Assembly (NCBI RefSeq): GCF_900496995.4
Contig: NC_044005.1
Location: 18,295,363-18,359,362, forward strand
DNA: 64,000 bases
Reading direction: 5' to 3'
Source: Aquila chrysaetos chrysaetos
Taxonomy: Eukaryota; Chordata; Aves; Accipitriformes; Accipitridae
Shown here piece by piece: positions 12,224 to 24,000 of this stretch. The position numbers and the translations under genes are program-made. Below the pieces are notes generated by a model, which saw only the letters and a program-made list of their open reading frames with translations, made no database searches and had not been told where the DNA came from. Every line of letters starts with the position of its first letter. Positions within the stretch are counted from its first letter, which is position 1.

Positions 12224-12348
12224 GATAGAAATTAGGATAGGATAGAAATTAGGATAGGTTAGGGAAAAGAAGAGAAGAGAAGAGAAGAGAAGAGAGAAAT
12301 AGAAATTAGAATAGAATAGAATAGAATAGAATAGAATAGAATAGAATA
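12224..12348. repeat. Compound micro/minisatellite (17-mer, GAAGA, AGAAT units)
   Basis: Three adjoining tandem blocks are seen. A perfect 17-bp duplication (GATAGAAATTAGGATAG) lies at 12224-12240 and 12241-12257. A purine-only GAAGA-type array runs from about 12265 to 12295. An AGAAT array of about eight units runs from 12308 to 12348. The units look related by single-base change, suggesting growth by slippage from a common purine-rich seed. Confidence 0.9.
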
Positions 12349-14838
12349 ATAGAAGTTGGCAGTCATGGGAGAAGTGATCATGGTGTTATCAGAAGTTTGG
12401 CTGAAGCCACCAACCCACATCAGTTATGCCATCTGGCATGTGACAAATGCATTTCAGTCATCACTGGCTTGGGTTGATTTAAAGTGAGAGACTGAACAGT
12501 AAAGAGCTCTGGGTCTCATTGCTAGTACTGTGATCCCAACAGAGTAGCCATTTGTGATGTTAATATTTGTTCTTTCTCTCCCCAGTTTAGAATAATTAAG
12601 ACTTCAGGAAAAACAATCATTAGGAAATACAGTGGTTATTTGGTTGTATTTACGAATCTGTAATTTTCTTCTTACTCTGAGAATTACTTCAACTAACTCT
12701 GTGGATGTTAGCTTTATTATTACATTTGTCAGTATCTGTCACTGTAAAAAAAATCTCTGATAAATGCCCTCAATTTCTCTTCTAGAGTAATCTCATTAGC
12801 CTCTAAGTGAACAAAAGACTTAATTTGTTGCCATAGCAGTGGAGTTTTGAGAAATAAATTGTGACCTGCATAGAGAACTAGCACAAACTTGATGAGCATG
12901 CACTAGGCCTGTTATAAAATCAGAGATTGGCTTTACTACCTTTAAGAAGCACGGTATTTGTGACAGCGAGCATGCCGTGTTTGTGAAAACTAGCATCACA
13001 CTGGCTGAATTACATCTCCCCCCAATAAGCTGAATTTTTTTCATACCTTTAATCTCAGACTTGTGCAGAATTGACTAGACCACCTACCTACATGGCTAAA
13101 GTAAAAGCACATTGTAGTGTTAGTAATGGTTTAGGAATTAGAATGACAAGTGTCAGAAAACTGCCTTCTTAAACCTATCGCAGCATCATGCCCCAAAGGC
13201 TAAGACATGAACATGGAAGACAAGGAAACCCAGAGCATAATTTTTATTTTGCTTTAGTATTTCTACACTGAAGTAAAAATGTTTGGGAAAGGCCCCTGCT
13301 GAGCAAAAACTGAGACAGAGAGCAAAAGAAGGCATGAGATTTTCCATGAAGGAGGTGAGGGGAAAGCATGTGACATTCAACGCTGCTAAGGTCCTCAGCG
13401 TTTTACTGCATGTGTACTATATTTGTGACCCATGCCAGGGTGCAGGTCCTGGATCAGTAACAACTAAAGTTGTCTGACCTTGCTCATGTGCTTGAAGGCT
13501 ACGTTCCTAGCAGCCAGTAAGCTAGCTAGTCTCTCTTCCAAATTGGTTTGCTCCACATAGGAGTCCAGGAGCTACATAAGATAAACTGAAGGGTGGACTA
13601 TCAGAGACTAGAGCCTTGATGTGAAACACAAAGCGAACTAAATTGACAGAACTGGGGCACTCTTAGAGCAGCCTGTAGGAAAACTGCTGCACTTTACACA
13701 GGAATGTGGATATTTTTCTCATCTGCAGACCCTTACAAATTGTCAAGTGGATGTGTTGCCTTACCTACAGCAAATTTAAGCCTACTGACAATTGGTCAGT
13801 ATTCCCCAGCTACTTTTTGCAGACCCAGTGTGTGTATGGACCATAAGTTGAATACTGCTGGGTCTCTTAAATTGTGAGCTCATCCAGAGCATCCATTCTT
13901 GAGAAGAGGCAATATAGTGGCTGAAAGGCACCATGGCCACTTCTCCTTCTACTTAGTCAGAGCTATAATGAGTATTTTAGCATAAATACGTACTGCAGCA
14001 CATAACTATTATCACAAACCATGTAAATATTCCAAAGTTTAATTCAATACAGGACCTTTTGTCTTAGCTGGAATGGCTGTTACTTATGTTCCGATGGAAG
14101 GACAGGCTTCAGCCGCTTACCCTTAAGCATATATGTGTTACCTGTGCGACAACCTGCAGCCAGCTTTGGCACATCTGCAAGAAATGCAAACCATTGATGT
14201 AGATACATGATGAGAAGCACAGCAGGGACCCTTCCTCCAACAGTCTGTTTCCACCTCCTCCTAACCTGCTGCCTGATCTTGGGCAGGCGCTTCCTGCTTG
14301 GTACTCCCCATCTGTAGCATTACAGGAGAGTGGCTCTTGCCTCTCTTTGCAAAGGGCTCCGCTGATGTCCACATGTAAAGCTCAGCACCGCTCGGGGAGC
14401 CCTGAGCTGGCAGGGAGCCCCAGCACCGTGGTACCCATTGGGCTGCAGGTAGGGTCGTTCCTGCCGAAACGCAAAACTCACCAACCATTTTGACCAAATG
14501 GCTCTAGCTCTGGGAGCTGCAGGAAGCCTGAGGAAAAAACAGCTGGTGGAGCTGGAGTTCCAGACACCACTGGCTGCATTTATCAGCCCAGCCCTGGCTG
14601 AACCCTGGCTGGTTTAGGCCAGAAAATAAAAACTCTTGCACTTGGTAAAGCTTACCAGCTCACTCATACCACACTAACAGCAATAAAGGTGCCTGCAATG
14701 ACCCGGCTTCCCTCCTTTTCATCTTGGTTTTCTGTGCACCGCATTCCCCAGAGCTTCCAGTCTCAGGATTAAAGATCCATTTGCAATCCTTCAGTAAAGA
14801 GGGCTACATGAAAACAGCAGTATTTTAAAATACCTGCA
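12349..14838. other. Intergenic, no recognised feature
   Basis: Unique non-coding sequence with no repeat or gene recognised. Confidence 0.6.
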
Positions 14839-14877
14839 TGTCATGGTTTAACCCCAGCCACCAACTAAGCACCACAC

Positions 14878-14923
14878 AGCCACTCGCTCACTCCCCCCAC
14901 AGCCACTCGCTCACTCCCCCCAC
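14878..14923. repeat. 23-bp perfect tandem duplication inside the LTR
   Basis: Copies at 14878-14900 and 14901-14923 are identical and begin AGCCACTCGCTCAC. The other copies of this LTR have one unit here, so this is a local duplication near the 3' end of the LTR in its sense direction. Confidence 0.9.
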
Positions 14924-15341
14924 ACCCACAGTGGGATGGGGGAGAGAATTGGAAAAAAAAAAAGTAAATCTCGTGGGTTGAGATAAAGACAGTTTAATAG
15001 GACAGAAAAGGAAGGGAAAATAATAATGATGATAATAATAACAACAACAATAATAGAATATACAAAACAAGTGATGCATAATACAATTGCTCACCACCCG
15101 CTGACTGGTGCCCAGCCAATCCCCAAGCTGTGCTGTCCCCCAGCCAACTTCCCCAGCTTGTATACTGGGCATGACATCACATGGTATGGAATATTCCTTT
15201 GGCCAGTTTCGGTCAGCTGCCCTGGCTGTGTCCCCTCCCTGTTTCTTGTGCACCCCCAGCCTCCTCGCTGGCAGGGCAATATGAGAGGATGAGACTTAGT
15301 ATAAATACTGCTTAGCAACAACTAAAACATCAGTGTGTTAT

Positions 15342-16191
15342 TGTGGTGGTGCAGCGCCCCGGGCCACTCCAAGACCTCACGATAAGCCATGCATGCTTTG
15401 GGAAAACTCCCGTTGTGCCATTATCTTAGTTGCAAGCGTGGAGGCTTATGGGCACCAGGCACCCCTGGCCACCCCTGGGCCATCTGCTGCCTGAATTGTG
15501 TGTCAGAATGGCTCAGCACGAATGGTGGCCAGAATGTAAAATAATGACCGAAGCCAATCACCTCGAGACTCTGTAAATAGCGACCCGAGGTGAGACCTTC
15601 TGAGCTCTCTGGGACCGCAGCAGGCTGTGTGACCCAGCATCTCCCCCTGAGGTGGGATGACAATTTCGCGAGGACTTCTTAAAGGCCTGATTTCACAAGG
15701 TTTACTGACCATCCGTTGATGAATGCCAGCACTTCATGAAACTCACAGAAGGGGAATTTTAATCATAGGTTAACCTCTGTGTGTGGGGAGGGGGGTAAAA
15801 TTTCGTTCAGAATGGTTGTATCTGTGTGCGTGCATTTGCAGTTTGGTTCAGAACTATTTTGCCTGTCTGTGTGCGGTTTGGTTCAGAACTATTTTTTCTG
15901 TATGTGTGGTTCAGAACTGTTTTATCTGTCTGCGCGTGTGTGTGATTTGATTTAGCCTCCATTTGTGTGTGCAACCCTCCTGTAAGTTTCAGGTGATCCT
16001 TGCCATTTTCAAATCTTTAACTAAGTTGCAAATTTTATTATAACAAATTCCATAGAATCACTCTGTTAAATTGGCTGATGATTAAGGACTGTTAAAATTA
16101 TACAACCTAATCTTGTGATCTATCTCAAAATACTAATAAATCCTAAATCATTGCTAAACCAAAGCTGTGCAACAAAATCTCATTCGTGACA
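15342..16191. mobile_element. 850-bp solo LTR nested inside the older LTR
   Basis: The insert begins TGTGGTGGTGCAGC and ends CATTCGTGACA, so it has TG...CA ends. It is flanked by GTTAT (15337-15341) and GTTAC (16192-16196), a 5-bp target duplication with one change. The interrupted host LTR reads on continuously if the insert and one copy of the duplication are removed. The insert contains a run of ttcagaact repeats, a Y-rich stretch, and AATAAA at 16135-16140 on the plus strand. Orientation is not settled: the poly-A signal favours plus, whereas the repeats placed before a CTTTAAG box favour minus. Confidence 0.87.
15806..15950. repeat. Degenerate tandem repeat within nested LTR (probable enhancer repeats)
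   Basis: Four units start with TTCAG at 15806, 15847, 15882 and 15910 and continue as AACTATTTTNNCTGTNTGTGTG with variation, giving spacings of 41, 35 and 28 bp. Repeats of this size are typical of the U3 enhancer region of retroviral LTRs; that role is inferred. Confidence 0.75.
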
Positions 16192-16284
16192 GTTACCAAC
16201 ATTATTCTCATCCTAAGTCCAAAACACAGCACTATACCAGCTACTAGGAAGAAAATTAACTTTATTCCAGCCAAAACCAGGCCG

Positions 16285-17663
16285 CCGTAAAATGTAATCC
16301 ATATTACTTTTAGGAAGAAATGCTTGAAGTAGACTGGAAATCTGAAAAAAAAAAAAAAACCAACAACCCTTACATTTTAAATAGTCTCTTTAGGTAAGTA
16401 ATTTCTAAAAATTATCCCTCCTTCAGTATAAACATGCCTATATATCTATATTGCCAGATATTAAACACCAGATGGCTTTTTTACCGCATTTCATCTAATG
16501 CAGTTCTCAGTGCTTCACTCATGTACCCCAAGTACGCATTATAACCAGGCAATCTTGTTATTCATTGCCATGATTTAAGAGGACAAGTACCAATGACTGA
16601 AATGTCACATCTTACTGATTTATTTAGGTATTACTAGGTGAGAGAAGGATGACAAAATCAGATGCAGGACAAGCAGGCACACTGAAATGTTCAAAACCGT
16701 TTTTTACAAAAGATTCTGCAAAATAGCCTTACTGATTTCAGTGGATGCACTCACAGAGTGCAGGACCAGAGTTTCAGAGTACTTGCCCAGCTACATTTCA
16801 GTTACTGGCATGGGTTTTTCTCTGGATACCAGGAATGTAGGTGCCTATCCAAAACTCATCAAAATCTGTGGGAAACTTTCCACATACATAACTGGGCTTT
16901 CAGATCAGGCTGTTCAATTCAGTGACAAAGCTACAGGTTTTTTTGAAAAAATAAACCAGTACCGCTTTCTTTAAACAGTCAGCATGCCTCCATTCTCACT
17001 CTGAAAACTTCAGTCATGGTTAAAAGACTGAAGGGAACTCAGAAAATTTATTTGAAAACCATACTTTCGAGGTACAGCAAGAATGTACACTTTTACACAT
17101 TCACAGCCCTACTTTCAGAATCTGTTTTGATATTAGACATTAGAAATGACTTAATGGAATTATAAATCATATTCTACTAATACTTAAGCATCACAACTAA
17201 TGCTTAAGCATGACAAAAGGTTAATAGTCTGTATTTATTTGCCAGACAGACATGAGATCATTAGAAGACATTCCTTTATAACACATGTAACATGGCATAA
17301 CAAGTATTATTTATTGTACATATTTCAAATATAGTCTAGAGTTTAAAGTATTTATCATAGCATTCATTAAAAATGGCAACCATGGGAAAAACTCTCAAAT
17401 GTCACAAATTTTAATCTAAAAATTGAAAATAAATTGAAGTATCTGACAGTCATGATCTGCAGAAAAACATTTATTCTGGTGGAAGAGTAGATTGGGTGGG
17501 GGAACACACCAAAAGAACACATGTAAAGATTAAAGATAAGCTTTGAAGAAAATCATCTTAAACTCTCAGAGGTTTTGTCCAAGATGAGTATAAATGAAAC
17601 TACTATAAAAATATTTTTCCTGTATTTTCTCCCATTTATTTAGTTTAAAGTTTTGATGGTACC
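16285..17663. other. Intergenic, no recognised feature
   Basis: AT-rich unique DNA with an A run near 16347-16360. No repeat family or gene was recognised. Confidence 0.6.
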
Positions 17664-18092
17664 TGTGTGAGTCGGCACAAGCAGGACGCAGGAACAACCA
17701 CAAAACCACAGATGAAATGCAACGAGTAAATTTATGTCTGTTACCTCACCAACCAGGGGATCCCTGAAGCAGCACCCGGGCAGAGGCACACAAGCAGGAA
17801 CGCAGAGCTTGGTCCATGGTAGAGGATCACTGAACCTGCTGTGCTCCCCCGTATTTCAGATATTTGCGCAGGCAAATTCCTTCCCACAGCAGGGCAGGAA
17901 TCTCAAGCATGTTCAACAGGGTGCCTCTAAGTCTATCACAGGCATATGTTATCTAAACACAGATGTTCCGCTTGTCCAACACACAAGGCCAAACAACAAT
18001 TCATATAATGTATGTGTTTTTCAACACCCCAGCTGCAAGTCACTTGGGCATGTTTACAATCCTTCTCGCCAATCTTCCATTATTTTCCCACA
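17664..18092. mobile_element. 429-bp LTR-like element with 5-bp target duplication
   Basis: The element starts TGTGTGAGTCGGCAC and ends ATTATTTTCCCACA, again TG...CA. It is flanked by GTACC on both sides (17659-17663 and 18093-18097). I did not match it to a named family. The ends, size and duplication fit a solo LTR. Part of an open frame at 17734-18246 runs through it and past its end, so that frame is not a gene. In the minus direction the end reads CGACTCACACA, which would be the natural 3' end, but orientation is uncertain. Confidence 0.75.
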
Positions 18093-18097
18093 GTACC

Positions 18098-21000
18098 TGA
18101 TGACAGATTCAGACCGGTCCACGCAGACTGCAGAAGGTGATGGAAGACCTACCACTATTTTGCATCGCTACACCATTTTATATCTAGGTCCAGTTCTACA
18201 ACATCTGCAAAAGCTTTCTGACTTGGGACCTGTCCCACAGGGCTGATGATAGTGTGTGAACCTGGGCTTTAGTTAACTATATTCTCTGTCAGGACTTTTG
18301 TTTTTTTTCACATGGAAGTAATGAACCTGAACTCATTTTTCAATCATTTTGTTTTAAACTGGCCCTCAAGCCACTGTGTTCTCCCTTTCAAGAGAGTCCA
18401 ACTTAGGAGTATTACAGTTTATTGCAGCCTTCAGATCTTAATTTTGAAGGGATGTTTTCTATTTCTTTTTATAGCTTGGAAGGTGGCACAGGAACCATCC
18501 AGCCGGCCCAAGAACTGCCAGTGAAAATGCTGAGAATCCAATGATTGCCTCCTAAATTAAAGGAAATAAAGTTAAATAAAGCTGAACAAACTGGAATGCT
18601 TCCAGGGTAAGCAGTCCATTGCCAACCAAATTATGTGGTATTATTGAACTTCTGCAGCTATAATCCCAGAGACGTGACAGATTCTAAAGGAAAAATAATC
18701 CACAGAGGATTATTTTACGTGTTTGGACTAGAAGCACTAGTAACCCATGGCAGTTGGAAAAAAATTATTTTAGTTCATGCCATGCACAAACATGCTTATA
18801 CAAGACATATTTAAAAGCATAAAAGACACATTAAAAGAGATGGCAAATTTCTTGGTTTCCTACAGATTCAGTACATTTTGTGCCTATTTCTTAAGCTTTT
18901 TATGAATAAAATCTTTATAGAAACAGTATTATTTGCTCAATAGTTACAGTAGTGCAGCTCACCACTAATCATATACAAGAGCTTTGGGTATCTACTAACA
19001 CTGGGAGTTGATATTATAGGGGAGACAGTTGCTGCTAAAATTTAGTTATAAGCCTTCTATTAGAGTACTTGTGCTGGGGACTGTAATCAAAGCTCATAAA
19101 TTGGCACCTCACAGAAATGGGATTTTGTAACGCATGTCTCTGTAGGATGCTGTGACAGCATTTGCTTCCCCTCAGGAACAAACTTGCCATCTAGGAGGTG
19201 GGAGGAGAGGAACTTCTGCAAGAAGTGGAGGGGAGTTCCTGGGGAAAGCTGGCTTCTAGCTGGGATGAAGACAACCTATATTGTCTACATAGAAGAGAAC
19301 AGCGAGGGGAAGCTATTCTGAGAAGACTGGGACCCAAGCTCTGGGTAAGGAAAGGAAAAGTGAGAGCGCAAACACAGGACTCACCACCAGTCCCACTTTT
19401 TCCTCAGGTGGGGAGCTGTGGATACAGCGGCTGCTCCAACTGGCAGACCTGAAGCGGAAAAGTCGGGATCCGTGGTGCATTATAGGGCCCATCGTTTTAT
19501 CCCAGTAAGGGGAGAGCACAGCTGGGGTATCCTGACCAGCCAGTAACTACTGCCAGGAGCTTCCTTTGCTATTTTATATTGCTCAAAGCCTATAGGATGC
19601 TGAATTCTTTTCAATGAAGGCAAGGAGTCCTTCTGCTTGACAGTCAAGTCCCTTCATTTTTAAGCTGGGTGCAAGAAGCACCAACAGAAACCAAACTATA
19701 CTGGGTAGCTGCTGTCCTTGGGTCAGCACCAGCAGGAGTGTGTGTATGTGCCTGCTCTCTGGGAAAGCAGCACCTTGGATTGATGCAGCCACCTCCCACG
19801 GGCTCACTGACTTATGTTGCTGAGCCCAGCAGATGGGAGGAGCCTGTCTCTGCTGATGATGCTGTGAGGCAAAATGGAGAAAACTGTCCTCCCATCTGCT
19901 AGAGCCTTAACAGTCTTTTTCTCCCTATATTCATACGCACATGCCTCTCCACAGAAACTATCTGCACCCCCAATTACACACTCTCTGAAATTCCCATTTG
20001 CCCACACTTGCAGTTCCCTTATCACCTTCATCCAAAAAATGATGTGACCCATAAATGACTGGTACCTCAAATAAAATACTTCCCTGCCCCCCACTGCAGA
20101 GCATATCTCCTTCCTCCGCATCCTACCCAAAACATTGCTAATCTAGGTGTACAAAGAAGCTGCGAAGCAGCATGCTGGGAGAGCAGCCATCCACAGCAGG
20201 GAAACGTCGAGCCATTTGCCCGGGTCCAGCATCGAAGCAGAATGTGTGACAGGGTAACAGACAAAGGCAGAAAAATGTTATCAGCGTTACCGGTAGGAGA
20301 TTATTTAAGAACAGAAGTAGCTGGGCAGGCACAGAGAGGGATGTGCCCACTCCTCTGCATGCAGAGCTGGATGGATGCTGGGGAGCTACGGTGCTGTGGC
20401 GCTAAGCCCAAGCTTAGGAGCTATTAGCCGAGGACCAGTACTATGCTAATTAAGCAACTCAACTTGCAAACTGGGGCTTGTTTATAGCTAGTCAGCTTTC
20501 ACCAATTGCAATCAGACATCTGACAGTCTACGCACATCTGTATAAAATGTGTTACTTCTGCACTCGGAGGTCAAGAGGCAGGGAAGTAAATAATCCTCCC
20601 CTCAGTGACAGACTGTGCCGTTTCCAGTATGAACATTTTTGATAGATGAAATCTGTGTTTGTTACATGCAGACATGAAGTTTTCCACGCGGCTACAGTAA
20701 ATGTGCAACTTATTAGATTCCCTACTCATTTCTAACTACATTTTATTCATTTCTTCTGTGCTTTCTTCTGCCTTTAATTACCAAAGCCTGAAGCAGACAA
20801 CTATAGCATCCTTCTCTAGGCTTCTCGTCAGAGTACATCCTCAAAGCTCACTTCCAAGACAGCCCTGCAACGTGGTGGTGGTGGTGAGAGCCCCAGCCTG
20901 AGGTTTTTTGACAGTGTACAGAAAATGTTAGCTAGGTGTGAAGAGCAAAGAGTTAGCAGTCTACACAAACAAACAATAGTGGATCAATGATTAAACAGAC

Positions 21001-24000
21001 ACAGCTGGCATGTATTTTACCAGTGCTGTGGTTTTGTTATCTCAGTAAATTTACTTGCTCAATTTTATGGAGGAAAAGAGACAACAACTTTTTTTCCTGT
21101 AAATCCTCCCTGAACATTAGATATCCTACCTGTCTGTAACAAATACTGAATTTGTCCAGAACTAAAGATGTCTGAGAGGTGTGTCTAAAGTAACTAGAGC
21201 GCAAAAGACTGATTTGCATTCATCAGCTGTGGCAACAGCAGCTAAGCACACAATAGATAACCCTAAGCAACCAAACTTCCTGAGACAGACCCTCTAACAC
21301 CAAGAGATTGTCCTAGATATATATGATATTTTAAACTAACAGTTTTCAACTTCTTCTACTTATTTTCAGGTATTTAGCTTTGGGGTTTCATGCTTTGTAC
21401 ATGAACTTTATTTTTCTCTACAGCTGTGAGGATTGGAAACTTCATAAAGTTATACTGAGATTCTCCTTTCATCTTCCAGCTACCTCCCACACAGACCTCA
21501 CTAGCATTAATTCCTGCATTAAAATGAAATCAAACACTGTCCTACAATAGCAACAGTGGCTCTCATTAACCTTACCAGGCTTGGCAATTATTTTCCAGCT
21601 TTCTATACATTCACTAGAAAATGAGACATAATCTTATTTTTCTAGCAAACCTTCCAGCTACTCAGCTGTAAAGTCCAAACCACTCTCCCCCATTACCATA
21701 GCCCTCTGCTCACAATAGTGCTGCACCCTGGCTTTTACAGCCAGTCTATGTATTTTCACACAGCAGTGAACAGTATTTGTCAAAGTCCCTCCAAAAAGGC
21801 TCAGCTGTTCTTGGCTCAGCACTGGCTCTTTTGCTCCTCACTCAATCTGTGTCTCATTTAGTGCCTGGGGATGCTCAGCCTGCTCCAGCCTCACCTATAC
21901 TTGCATTGCCAGCCCTCCAGACACTACTTATCCACCACTTATGAACACTAGGAGTTTTCGCGCATTAAATTTAGATTTGAAAAGCCTTTTGCTGTTCCTA
22001 GGTTTGTTAATGGTCCCTTCAGGGTGGCAGGAGGACTTCAAACTCTCCTGGCACAGATCGTCCAGCAGCTTTCTTCTTCTCTGCTACCTTAAAAAATACA
22101 TTCTGCATTTTTCCCAACATATCTGATCCCACAGGATGGTTCCTTGCTCCTTCTCTCTTTCAGAGCCCTGCTTTTAAGTGTATTTGCTTTCAGACTGCTA
22201 CCACTGGAATAATTTAATTTTGAGTTGCTGAGGTCCCTTCTTATATGTTCATTAGCCAGTACCGTTTCCTCACATCTTAGCTGAGAGGGCAGATTCTCTA
22301 GCCACTGCTGCGGTGATACAGGTTATATCATCCCCATCAGTGCTAGAGCAAAGCACTTTCAATTAACGTACACAGAGACAGCACCAACCCTCTGATGTTG
22401 TAGTTCATTTTCTCCCTCATCTGCTCCTGGGGGAAGATTGCAGATAACAGTGTAAGGCTGTTTCAGCAGTTTTATTTCAGCATGAGACCGCTTGTTTATT
22501 TTATTTAAAAAGTTGAAGCGAGTGTCCAGGAGGTTAATGCTGGGCCATATTTTCCATGGTACTCGGTTTCAGAGTATCACCTGAGGAAATCAAGCCTGCT
22601 GCACAGAGAATCATTAACCCTCCCTGGACATAGACATTGAGACATTGAAATCCTTAATTTAAAGGGAATGGAACATACAGAACTACGACACATGTTGAAG
22701 CTTCTCTGAAAATTACCACTCATTATCACTGATCTGCAGTTTTTTCAGTCCCGATATAATTACTCCAATGACATCACTGGAGGGAGAATTTTTAACCACT
22801 CTTTTTTTTTTCCTGGTCTATCTATAATAATACCCGCAGAAATAAAACCCTTCATATTATTTCTGAAAGACTATTTCTCATTGTCTTTGCTTTTTCATAG
22901 AGGAAAACATTTCAGTTGGAGTGAACCAGGTTCTGAACTCTCACTGTCATAAAAGATTAAAGATGCATCAAGATACAGAGGAATTCAAAACAAGAGTCTT
23001 ACAGCAATATAAATTTAGGACAGTTGTACTGATGGTGGTATTTAACCAGTAGAACTACGGTGAAATTTAAGTATCTAATTTGAAAAAGAAGTAACCACAA
23101 TTACCTTGGTTGGTTGGAAGGTGGGGTTTATTTTTTCTTTTAATGAGAAAATCTCGAGCAGAGCCAATTTCTAATGTTGTAACTTTCTCGCCATAGGTTT
23201 TATGTTTGAAAGAAAATCAGTTCTATTTCTACTGCTTGGACACATTAAAAAAAACCTGCCTTCAGTAAAATTAAATATACTTGATATTCATAAATGTGCC
23301 TGATATCAGGAATATTCTATTTTTCTGTAAATTGAAGATCAATAATAAGTATAGTAGAATATAGAGGATTTGGTGGTGATTCTCCTCTTAGCCGCTTCTT
23401 CAGATACAGAACAACACACTTTCCAATTTGCAAATAGAAACTATTCTAATGTCTGTTTCTAGGATAGACACAAGCTAGATGTGTTTTAACATAAATTCAT
23501 GACCTTTTTGTTCTGAACCTTACAGGAACACTCGCTTCAGCTGCACAGGCTCTTAGAAGCACTTTTGGGAAAAAAGGCTGGAAGTGGTTTTTCTGAATGG
23601 AGCAGTGGGATTTGGCCAAACTGACCCCCAGCATAACCCTGAACATGAACGAGCACAGTACCCCTACACACAGGGTAACCTGGCTCTCTTCGATCCTCTA
23701 CCTGGGCTTTTTGTGTCTTTACAGTGCAAACACTGCCACCTGGGGACTGCAGAGCTGAGCCTCCCTCCGATTTTAAAGTGGGAAAGCTCATTAACTTCAG
23801 TGAAGTTGCTCCTGAATTACAGAGAAAGGAACCAAACGCTGGAATCAGATGCTGCATGTTTATAATCCAGAATACATGTTGCTCAAGAGCATTGCCAAAG
23901 CAAGCTTAATAACACTCAATTGCATTTTGAATAAACAAACCATTTACAAGCTAATTATAGATATCATTTTGCCTTGAGGATTTAATCAGTATTTGATATT

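Larger units (their letters stand above)
14839..16284 (-). mobile_element. Solo LTR of an avian endogenous retrovirus, interrupted by a second LTR
   Basis: The left end on the plus strand is TGTCATGGTTTAACCCC and the right part (16197-16284) ends AACCAGGCCG, a decayed copy of the family end. Together the two halves make about 591 bp, close to the 589-bp copy at 52012-52600 in the opposite orientation, which shares sequence along its whole length. The split lies at 15341/15342, where another LTR has inserted. Flanks CTGCA (14834-14838) and CCGTA (16285-16289) match at 3 of 5 bases and may be a decayed target duplication. By comparison with the other copy, the sense strand is minus; its TATA box has decayed to TATACAAG. 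No retroviral genes adjoin it. Confidence 0.88.

Noticed and set aside
17734-18246. 170-codon plus-strand frame
   Set aside because: It starts inside the 17664-18092 LTR-like insertion and runs past its target duplication into unique DNA, so it is not a unit.
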